Shown here piece by piece: positions 1 to 5,376 of a stretch of DNA of 5,849 bases. Numbering within the stretch: position 1 is the stretch's first letter; each line of letters begins with the position of its first letter. The notes beneath the pieces were generated by a model. It ran no database searches. It saw only the letters and a list, made by a program, of their open reading frames with translations, and was not told the DNA's origin. Origin of the DNA: Bacteroidota bacterium (GTDB taxonomy: Bacteria; Bacteroidota; Bacteroidia; B-17B0; Aurantibacillaceae); contig JANYGR010000550.1 of assembly GCA_025359355.1 (NCBI GenBank), positions 1 to 5,849 on the forward strand, written 5' to 3'. Made by a program: the position numbers and the translations under genes.

Positions 1-1211
1 AATAATTTAACGGCGGGTATATTCAAACTCCTTGATAACGCTTGTTTTGCAGGCACAGCACCATCATAAGTAAAATCAAAATTTTGAGGCACATAACCTG
101 CTATTTGAGTGGGAATATCTGGCACCAACATACTCGGCAACAACTGTCCATCATTCAGCATGAAACCATATAAGTACGGTTTTAATAAACTACCTGTACT
201 GCGATTTGCAACAATCACATCAACATCTTCGCCATGCGGTTCTTTGTCTTTTAAAGGCGTATTACCAATGTATGAAATCACTTCATTTTTTTTAACATCA
301 ATAATCAAGGCGCATAAATTATGTATATCATTATGTTTAAACTGACTAGCGTGCTTTGCTAAAATATCTAACACTTTATTTTGCAACTCAGATTTAATGG
401 TAGTGCTAAATTTATTTTCATTCGAATGCTCTGCTACCGCTCTATTTAATAAATGCCTTGATTGATTAGGTAACGGAAAAGGCTTTAACGGCAAGGGTTC
501 CTGAATAGCTAACCGATAGGTTTCTTCCGAAATATGATGTAGCGTATATAATTTGTACAATAATTTATTACGTTTCGTTTTTAATTTGTCTTGATTTTTT
601 CCTGGATAAATAATAGACGGTGCATTAGGCAATACCGCTAAAGTTGCACACTCAGCCCACGACAAGTTAGAAAGCCCTCTACCAAAGTAACGCCAAGAAG
701 CAGCCTCTATACCTACGACGTTAGTGCCAAACGGCGCGTGAGAACAGTACAAATTTAAAATCTCTTGTTTAGAATATGTCAACTCCAAACGCAACGCCAT
801 TATTAACTCAATTACTTTTTCGTAATAGGTTCGTTGTTTGTGTTTACACATTAAACGCACCAATTGCATAGTAATGGTACTTCCACCACTCACTACCCTA
901 CCCGCTTTTCTATTTTGATTAAATGCTCGTCCTATCGAAACAGGATTAATGCCAGGGTGATAATAAAAATAATCGTCTTCAAATGCTAATATAGATATAG
1001 CAAATTTTTGATTAACAGCTTCACATTCAGGAAAACGCCATTGCCCATCATGAGCGATTTTAGCAGACAATAATTTCCCATCACTATCGTTTAATACCAC
1101 TGAATAAGCATCCTTAAATAAGGGCTTTGGAAGACATAATAAAAACCATAGCGCTAAGCCTAAAGCAAATACTAATACTGTAAGTTTTTTTTTATGTTGA
1201 AATAATTGCAA
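1..1211 (-). CDS. pbpC: Penicillin-binding protein 1C, N-terminal part (cut by left edge)
   Basis: Bifunctional class A penicillin-binding protein: a membrane-anchored glycosyltransferase that polymerises lipid II, joined to a transpeptidase domain that faces the periplasm. The visible 403 residues read without interruption. A short basic tail (KKK at 7-9) precedes one membrane segment at about 10-27. The family 51 glycosyltransferase follows: EDDYFYYHPG with putative catalytic Glu78, GGSTITMQLVR at 109-119, then the later KQEILNLY and AECATLAVLPNAP motifs. The transpeptidase opens with STGSLLKP, where Ser341 and Lys344 form the SxxK active site, and SLN at 395-397 is the SxN motif. The KTG motif and any C-terminal PBP1C domain lie beyond the edge; the family is usually about 750-800 residues. 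The 1C assignment rests on the short linker, the DGQWRFP segment before the glycosyltransferase and overall resemblance. The start is taken as TTG at 1209-1211, because an in-frame stop lies at 1230-1232 and no ATG occurs before residue 115. Confidence 0.93.
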   Translation of the reverse strand, partial: MQLFQHKKKLTVLVFALGLALWFLLCLPKPLFKDAYSVVLNDSDGKLLSAKIAHDGQWRFPECEAVNQKFAISILAFEDDYFYYHPGINPVSIGRAFNQNRKAGRVVSGGSTITMQLVRLMCKHKQRTYYEKVIELIMALRLELTYSKQEILNLYCSHAPFGTNVVGIEAASWRYFGRGLSNLSWAECATLAVLPNAPSIIYPGKNQDKLKTKRNKLLYKLYTLHHISEETYRLAIQEPLPLKPFPLPNQSRHLLNRAVAEHSNENKFSTTIKSELQNKVLDILAKHASQFKHNDIHNLCALIIDVKKNEVISYIGNTPLKDKEPHGEDVDVIVANRSTGSLLKPYLYGFMLNDGQLLPSMLVPDIPTQIAGYVPQNFDFTYDGAVPAKQALSRSLNIPAVKL

Positions 1212-1256
1212 AAAAATAATATTAATTCCGACTTAAATTTAAGAAGAAATAAATGA

Positions 1257-1288
1257 TTTGGTTTTTAAAGGTTTTAGAGATACTTTAG
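1257..1288 (+). promoter_or_regulatory. Putative Bacteroidota-type promoter for the lipoprotein gene
   Basis: TTTG at 1257-1260, a 20-base spacer, then TACTTTAG at 1281-1288. This fits the Bacteroidota -33/-7 pattern (TTTG, then TAnnTTTG) with one mismatch in the -7 box. Transcription would begin near 1293-1295, giving a leader of about 42 bases before the ATG at 1337. It lies in the 125-bp gap between the divergent pbpC and lipoprotein genes. The call is by eye; such AT-rich motifs also arise by chance. Confidence 0.4.
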
Positions 1289-1336
1289 AGTGAATATAAA
1301 TCAAATTGATAGTATTAAATAGAATAACAACTAATC

Positions 1337-1777
1337 ATGATAAAAAAAATATCCTTAATTATTATTTTGATTCCCATATTTTTACCCTCATGCACAACTT
1401 ATTATATTTCGGTTGTTAGTTTCCGACAGCAATTTATTGGTATTGACTCTACAAGATTAAAAAATGTAACTGTTCAAGGCCCTTATTTTAGCATATATCA
1501 TTATAAAGCTAATCCAATTGCCACTATTAAGTGTGTTGATGTAAATAACAACCCTATCCAATTAACTAATAGCCCTTCTATTGAAACAAGAATTACTTAC
1601 GGGTATAAAAATAAACGCGTCGTTTTTTATTTTGATAGAGTTTACGTTAACAATGATGAAGTAGTTGGAGTACAATCAAGATTTATGGATTTTATTCGAA
1701 AATCAATTCCATTAGATAGCATAACTAAAATTGAGGTGCAAGATGGGCATAAGAAATTCAGTTATGTTTCAAAGTAA
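1337..1777 (+). CDS. Small lipoprotein of unknown function
   Basis: A 146-residue protein that I do not recognise. The N-terminus is a clear lipoprotein signal: MIKK, a hydrophobic core at 5-16, then the lipobox LPSC with the lipidated Cys at residue 19. Residues after the Cys are TTYY, without the acidic stretch that marks surface-exported Bacteroidota lipoproteins, so a periplasm-facing anchor is more likely (inference). The mature part is about 128 residues with alternating polar and hydrophobic positions, suggesting a beta-rich fold. It includes RVVFYFDRVYVNN at 94-106 and a C-terminal segment, SITKIEVQDGHKKF, that resembles the tails of other small Bacteroidota lipoproteins as I remember them. 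It stands alone: divergent from pbpC, convergent with rluF, with its own candidate promoter. The ATG gives the only start with a complete signal peptide. Confidence 0.8.
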   Translation: MIKKISLIIILIPIFLPSCTTYYISVVSFRQQFIGIDSTRLKNVTVQGPYFSIYHYKANPIATIKCVDVNNNPIQLTNSPSIETRITYGYKNKRVVFYFDRVYVNNDEVVGVQSRFMDFIRKSIPLDSITKIEVQDGHKKFSYVSK

Positions 1778-1806
1778 AATAATCCATAATATTATTTTAT
1801 GAGTAA

Positions 1807-1842
1807 GCTTTATAATTGGCTTTTTATTGGGCTTTTATATGA
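1807..1842. repeat. Three imperfect 12-bp tandem units
   Basis: Units begin GCTTT at 1807, 1819 and 1831, an exact 12-base period: GCTTTATAATTG, GCTTTTTATTGG and GCTTTTATATGA. They lie in the 97-bp gap between the convergent ends of the lipoprotein gene and rluF. The units match at about 7-9 of 12 positions, all in AT-rich DNA, so the array may be chance or a decayed microsatellite. No GC-rich hairpin with a T-tract was found in this gap, so no terminator is called for either flanking gene. Confidence 0.35.
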
Positions 1843-1874
1843 ATAAATAACATTAGTCATAATAAAATGAACGC

Positions 1875-2573
1875 CTAAACCGTTACTTGCGCCATCAATT
1901 CTTTTAATTCAAGCTCTGTTAAATCGCGCCACTCGCCTACTTTCAGCTTAGCTAATTTAATATTCATCACACGCACACGTTGTAATTTGATTACTTGATA
2001 ATCAAATTCATTACACATGCGGCGTATTTGTCGGTTTAAACCTTGAGTCAGCGTAATTCTAAATACACGCTTAGTACCAGGTTCCATGGCTACTTTGCAA
2101 GGCTTGGTTTGCTCTCCATGTATTTCTATACCTTCAGAAATTTCATCCAAAAATTGTTTTCGAACAGGTAAGTTTAACGTAACAATATATTCTTTTTCGT
2201 GCTCGTATTTAGAGTTACCAATTTTATCAATCATTTCCGAATGATTGGTTAATAAAATGAGTCCTTCAGAATCCTTATCTAATCTGCCAATTGGATATAT
2301 ACGCTGAGGATGATTGATCGCATCAATGATATTATTGGCGATTTTTTCAGATGTACATTCTATACCTTTAGGTTTATTATAAGCAATGTACGTTGGCACA
2401 AAAGCTGCCACTTCTAATTTCTTACCATCAATCATCACAATATCACCTTCCTTGTATTTAGTAGTAAAATTGGCAATCTTTCCATTTACTTCCACACGTT
2501 TGGCTTCTATTAAATCGCACGCTTTTCTGCGGGATGTATAACCAGAATGTCCAATGTATTTATCTATCTTCAT
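1875..2573 (-). CDS. rluF: 23S rRNA pseudouridine synthase, RluF type
   Basis: This enzyme isomerises uridine to pseudouridine in 23S rRNA; E. coli RluF acts on U2604, near the peptidyl-transferase centre. An S4 RNA-binding domain occupies about residues 1-48 (IDKYIGHSGYTSRRKA near the start). The RsuA/RluB/E/F catalytic domain follows, with the signature GRLDKDSEGL; Asp99 is the expected catalytic residue. Other strong matches to E. coli RluF are HEKEYIVT (125-132), GLNRQIRRMC (178-187) and GEWRDLTELEL (213-223). These favour RluF over RluB or RluE. At 232 residues it lacks the long Lys/Arg-rich C-terminal tail of E. coli RluF, but the core is complete. The ATG at 2571-2573 gives the start expected for the S4 domain. 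It follows selD on the same strand after 85 bp, so it may be co-transcribed, and it may also have its own promoter. The site specificity is inferred from similarity only. Confidence 0.92.
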   Translation of the reverse strand: MKIDKYIGHSGYTSRRKACDLIEAKRVEVNGKIANFTTKYKEGDIVMIDGKKLEVAAFVPTYIAYNKPKGIECTSEKIANNIIDAINHPQRIYPIGRLDKDSEGLILLTNHSEMIDKIGNSKYEHEKEYIVTLNLPVRKQFLDEISEGIEIHGEQTKPCKVAMEPGTKRVFRITLTQGLNRQIRRMCNEFDYQVIKLQRVRVMNIKLAKLKVGEWRDLTELELKELMAQVTV

Positions 2574-2577
2574 CTTA

Positions 2578-2608
2578 CAAAACTACTGATTTTATTAGGG
2601 AATACATA
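2578..2608 (-). promoter_or_regulatory. Putative promoter abutting the rluF start codon
   Basis: On the minus strand, TAGTTTTG (2585 to 2578) is a perfect match to the Bacteroidota -7 box TAnnTTTG. Nineteen bases upstream is TATG (2608-2605), a 3-of-4 match to the TTTG -33 box. The -7 box ends only four bases before the rluF ATG, so transcription would begin at or next to the start codon and give a leaderless or nearly leaderless mRNA. The rluF start is supported by the S4-domain alignment. Chance occurrence in AT-rich DNA is possible. Confidence 0.35.
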
Positions 2609-2658
2609 GTATTTAATTTTCTTTTTGCTTTACCTAAAAGATTATAAAATATAAAATC

Positions 2659-3687
2659 CTAAACAAATACGATATCCTTCTCTCTCTTCGCCACTATCTT
2701 TCCAACCTTTGCAAAAAATTGATTCTGCTCTTTTAAAAATAAATCCATCGTAGTTTCTTGCTCGGCACTTACACTAAACAATAGTCCTCCAGAGGTTTGA
2801 GGATCGCAATAAAAAATAAAATCCAAGTCAGTCATGCCCTCAATATGTTTTGCTTGATCGTTATAATTACGCATGGTATTATCTGGAAATACAAATTGCT
2901 GAGCAAAGGTTTTCGCAGATTCTATGAGGGGCACAGCTTGTTTTTGAATAACTGCTGATAATCCGCTATTAGAGAGCATTTCGAGTAAATGTCCTGCAAA
3001 TCCAAAACCTGTTACATCGGTTATCGCATTAACATAAAAAAGTGTTCCTAATTTTTCACCCACCGAATTTAAATTAGTTGTATGTTCCAATAAAGTTTTG
3101 TAATCCGTTTCATTAAGTAATCCTCTTTTAAGCGCAGTGCTCAAAATACCTATCCCTAAAGGCTTTGTGAGGTATAAACAATCATTTTCTTTAACTGTAT
3201 TGTTTCTCTTTAAATTTTCTTTTTTTACTATTCCTGTTACAGCCAAGCCAAACAAAGGTTCTTGTGTATCTACGCTATGCCCGCCAGCTAAAGGTATTCC
3301 TGCCATTGAACAAATAGCTTGCGCTCCTTTAATAACTTGTTGCGCAACCGCAGTAGGAATTTTATCTACCGGCCAACCTAAAATAGCGACTGCCATTAAG
3401 GGTTTACCGCCCATCGCATAAATATCACTAATGGCATTTGTTGCCGAAATTTTCCCGAAATCAAAAGCATGATCTACAATAGGTGTAAAAAAATCAGTAG
3501 TACTAATGATGCAATTACCATCTTCTAGTTCATACACGGCCGCATCATCTTTCGTTTCATTACCTACTAATAAATTAGTAAATGTTAAGTCTTGTTTACA
3601 TCCACTCAATATCTCCTCTAGCACAGCTGGCGCTATTTTACAGCCACAACCAGAAGCTTTGCTAAATTGCGTTAATTTTATTTCCAT
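2659..3687 (-). CDS. selD: Selenide, water dikinase (selenophosphate synthetase)
   Basis: SelD converts selenide, ATP and water to selenophosphate, AMP and phosphate, supplying the selenium donor for SelU and, where present, for selenocysteine synthesis. The 342 residues match E. coli SelD over the full length. The glycine-rich N-terminal loop reads GCGCK: Cys14 is the expected catalytic residue (E. coli Cys17) and Lys17 matches E. coli Lys20. The four Asp residues matching the E. coli metal ligands are present: Asp48 (KDDAAVY), Asp65 (STTDFF), Asp88 (NAISDIY) and Asp224 (ITDVTGFG). GGHSVD (135-140) and DPQTSGGLL (295-303) are also conserved. The active-site residue is Cys, so this enzyme does not itself need Sec insertion. 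The gene begins 3 bp after the selU stop and ends with TAG. It is tightly coupled to selU, which uses its product. Confidence 0.97.
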   Translation of the reverse strand: MEIKLTQFSKASGCGCKIAPAVLEEILSGCKQDLTFTNLLVGNETKDDAAVYELEDGNCIISTTDFFTPIVDHAFDFGKISATNAISDIYAMGGKPLMAVAILGWPVDKIPTAVAQQVIKGAQAICSMAGIPLAGGHSVDTQEPLFGLAVTGIVKKENLKRNNTVKENDCLYLTKPLGIGILSTALKRGLLNETDYKTLLEHTTNLNSVGEKLGTLFYVNAITDVTGFGFAGHLLEMLSNSGLSAVIQKQAVPLIESAKTFAQQFVFPDNTMRNYNDQAKHIEGMTDLDFIFYCDPQTSGGLLFSVSAEQETTMDLFLKEQNQFFAKVGKIVAKREKDIVFV

Positions 3688-3690
3688 GTT

Positions 3691-4722
3691 TTAATAAATC
3701 GTTTTTAAAACCTGCGTCACTTTTTGCGCATTAATTTCCGCATCAGTTGTATCAGATTCTATAGGAATAATCTGTTGTTCTTTATTTTTATCATAATTAT
3801 AGTTATAGGCTTTATCATAATATAATAAAGACAATCGAGCCACATCCGCTAAATGACCTTCATCTAAATGCTGCAAACATAATTTCGTATTCAACGTTCC
3901 TAATTGCTGAGAAATCTTGACGACACAAGCTTTCAAGGCATTGATATCAAAGGTTGTATAATCCAATACTAATTTTTGCACCCGAACTTCAAAAGGAATA
4001 TTTAATTTAATGATGGTCGCTTTTTTCATTTGCAACCACAAGCCATGCGGAATTTTATTATAGCCTATGCTTTGTGATTCATCTTCCAACAATATTGGTA
4101 GCTCTTCGTTCATCATCTTAAACGCTTGAAACAATGTATTTTCAAACACTTGTTGAGGATTTTGTTTTTGCTCATTAATAGAACCAAAAGCAGACCCTTT
4201 ATGATTAGCTATGCCTTCCAAATCTACCACCTGAAATTCAGATATAGCAAGTTGCTTTAACACATCGGTCTTTCCGCTGCCTGTATTACCACCTAATAAA
4301 ATCAGTTTTTTATCTTGTTCAAAATACTCTAACACATGATTTCTAAAGGCTTTGTATCCTCCATGTAAAATATGGGCATTCAATCCGGAAGTATTCATCA
4401 ACCATGCAAAACTATTGCTACGCATACCTCCTCTGAAACAATACACAAATACTTTTTTATTTTTAGTCAACGCTTTCACTTCATTCACAAAACCAACCAT
4501 TTTAGGAGATACTATCTCTAAACCTCTATTCACAGCAGTATCTTTGCCTTGTTGCTTATATAGCGTTCCTATTTCAGCACGTTCGCTATCTTCAAATAAA
4601 GGCACGTTTATCGCATTTGTAATATGTCCTTTAAAAAACTCAACAGGGGCACGAACATCAATCAATAACTCACCTTTACTTTGATTTAAAAAAGCCTGTA
4701 TGTCTAAAGCCTCTGCCGTCAT
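3691..4722 (-). CDS. selU: tRNA 2-selenouridine synthase (SelU / MnmH / YbbB)
   Basis: SelU exchanges the sulfur of 2-thiouridine at wobble position 34 for selenium in tRNAs of the Lys, Glu and Gln type, by way of a geranylated intermediate, using selenophosphate from SelD. Residues 1 to about 130 form a rhodanese-like domain, with IDVRAPVEFFKGH near 21-33 and the active-site loop CFRGGMRS holding Cys95 (E. coli Cys97). The second part is a P-loop domain: GGNTGSGKT at 144-152 is the Walker A motif, followed by DLEGIANHKGSAFG (167-180) and LEDESQSIG (212-220), both typical of YbbB. The length of 343 residues is close to the ~364 of E. coli. The chosen ATG starts just before the rhodanese fold. 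It is the first gene of a minus-strand run selU-selD-rluF, facing away from the basic-protein gene across a 179-bp gap. I found no convincing promoter motif for it. Confidence 0.95.
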   Translation of the reverse strand: MTAEALDIQAFLNQSKGELLIDVRAPVEFFKGHITNAINVPLFEDSERAEIGTLYKQQGKDTAVNRGLEIVSPKMVGFVNEVKALTKNKKVFVYCFRGGMRSNSFAWLMNTSGLNAHILHGGYKAFRNHVLEYFEQDKKLILLGGNTGSGKTDVLKQLAISEFQVVDLEGIANHKGSAFGSINEQKQNPQQVFENTLFQAFKMMNEELPILLEDESQSIGYNKIPHGLWLQMKKATIIKLNIPFEVRVQKLVLDYTTFDINALKACVVKISQQLGTLNTKLCLQHLDEGHLADVARLSLLYYDKAYNYNYDKNKEQQIIPIESDTTDAEINAQKVTQVLKTIY

Positions 4723-4901
4723 AATAGCTCGAATCTACAGTATTTATTTAATATATAAGACCTCGGAATGTGATTTTAATATTGCATAAACTCTAAATAC
4801 GATAGTTTTTAATATAATAATGTTTAAATCTTGTTGGTTATTTTAACTAAAAAAGGCAATAAACTTAGTTTTTATAGTTTTTTTTTTATATTATTGTATG
4901 A
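4723..4901. other. Divergent intergenic gap, no confident element
   Basis: This 179-bp AT-rich gap separates selU (minus) from the basic-protein gene (plus) and must hold promoters for both, unless read-through occurs. Partial -7-like boxes are present on the plus strand (TAGTTTTT at 4866-4873 and at 4875-4882), but neither has a TTG at the right distance. A run of ten or more T lies just before the plus-strand gene (from 4878). No GC-rich hairpin or recognisable riboswitch was seen. Confidence 0.5.
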
Positions 4902-5300
4902 ATGAAATTCGCCAACATATTTACCATCATCACCATTTTACTTTGTATTGGAATTACTACTCCAATGATGGCTCAAACAGGTGGTCGTAAAAAAGAGCAC
5001 CGTAATCAACGTGGTGGCGGAAGTATCTTTAAACGCAAAAAGAGTGGCGGACACGCTGATGCTTTTGCAAAAGGCGGACAAAAAAAAGGATTCTTCGCTC
5101 GCTTATTTAAAGGTAAAAAAAGTAAAGGTGGCTGGGTATATCACAAGACAAATCCAGGAATCAAACAAAATAGAGAACAAAGCAAATTGTTTTCTCGTTT
5201 CAGAACAAAAAACAAACGTTTTAGAGATGGCGTTTTAGCCAATCAAAATAGAAAACGAGCAGGTAGTCGTGGCGGAAATTTCAGCAAGAAAAAACGCTAA
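4902..5300 (+). CDS. Small exported, extremely basic protein of unknown function
   Basis: A 132-residue protein that I cannot assign to a family. Residues 1-24 look like a Sec signal peptide: MK, a hydrophobic core at about 6-18, and a cleavage site after PMMA, leaving Gln25 as the first mature residue, common in Bacteroidota. The mature 108 residues hold 35 Lys/Arg against 4 Asp/Glu by my count, a net charge near +31, with many Gly, Asn and Gln and no Cys. Two similar blocks occur, SIFKRKKSGG (41-50) and RLFKGKKSKGG (67-77), with a looser third one, KLFSRFRTKNKRF, at 95-107. The protein ends KKKR. Low complexity suggests disorder. It could bind nucleic acid, polysaccharide or the anionic envelope, but nothing in the sequence decides this. 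It lies 76 bp before purD on the same strand, with a strong terminator between, so no purine role is implied. Lys and Arg codons stay in frame throughout, and the signal peptide supports a real gene. Confidence 0.75.
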   Translation: MKFANIFTIITILLCIGITTPMMAQTGGRKKEHRNQRGGGSIFKRKKSGGHADAFAKGGQKKGFFARLFKGKKSKGGWVYHKTNPGIKQNREQSKLFSRFRTKNKRFRDGVLANQNRKRAGSRGGNFSKKKR

Positions 5301-5322
5301 AATAGTTTTTAAAAGTTTTTAT

Positions 5323-5358
5323 AAAATCCCGTCTAATCAGATGGGATTTTTTATTTTT
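5323..5358 (+). terminator. Intrinsic terminator after the basic-protein gene
   Basis: AAAATCCCGTCT (5323-5334) pairs with AGATGGGATTTT (5339-5350) over all 12 positions, with one G-U wobble, around a 4-base AATC loop. It is followed by TT, A and five T (5351-5358). It starts 22 bases after the stop codon of the basic-protein gene and should end that transcript. The flanking A-runs mean it could also act on the opposite strand, although no minus-strand gene ends here. It finishes 18 bases before the purD ATG. Confidence 0.88.
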
Positions 5359-5376
5359 ACACTCTAATAAAAATAT

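Noticed and set aside
109..345. 78-codon open frame on the plus strand
   Set aside because: It lies antisense inside pbpC, whose glycosyltransferase and transpeptidase motifs are unmistakable; it has no start context or recognisable protein features.
1280..1305. Minus-strand TTTG (1305-1302), 19 bases, then TATCTCTA as a pbpC promoter
   Set aside because: Two of the six fixed -7 positions do not match, so it is too weak to call, though it is the best pbpC candidate seen.
1785..1868. Possible inverted repeat ATTTTATGA / TCATAATAAAAT between the convergent genes
   Set aside because: The arms are AT-only, need a 3-base bulge and enclose a loop of more than 50 bases, so it is not a credible terminator.
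3646..3648. Possible selenocysteine codon in SelD
   Set aside because: The catalytic position (residue 14) is read as an ordinary Cys codon, and no in-frame TGA occurs in the gene.
3137..3694. Two plus-strand open frames opposite selD
   Set aside because: They are antisense shadows of a gene that aligns with SelD along its whole length; their composition is what the complementary codons would give.
4352..4684. 110-codon plus-strand frame opposite selU
   Set aside because: It is antisense to the rhodanese domain of SelU, including the active-site CFRGGMRS, so it is a shadow.
4981..5238. 85-codon frame overlapping the basic-protein gene in another frame
   Set aside because: It starts inside that gene without a signal peptide or domain. 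The 4902-5300 frame has a signal peptide and a terminator just after it, so it is the better choice. The rich Lys content in both frames comes from A-rich DNA.
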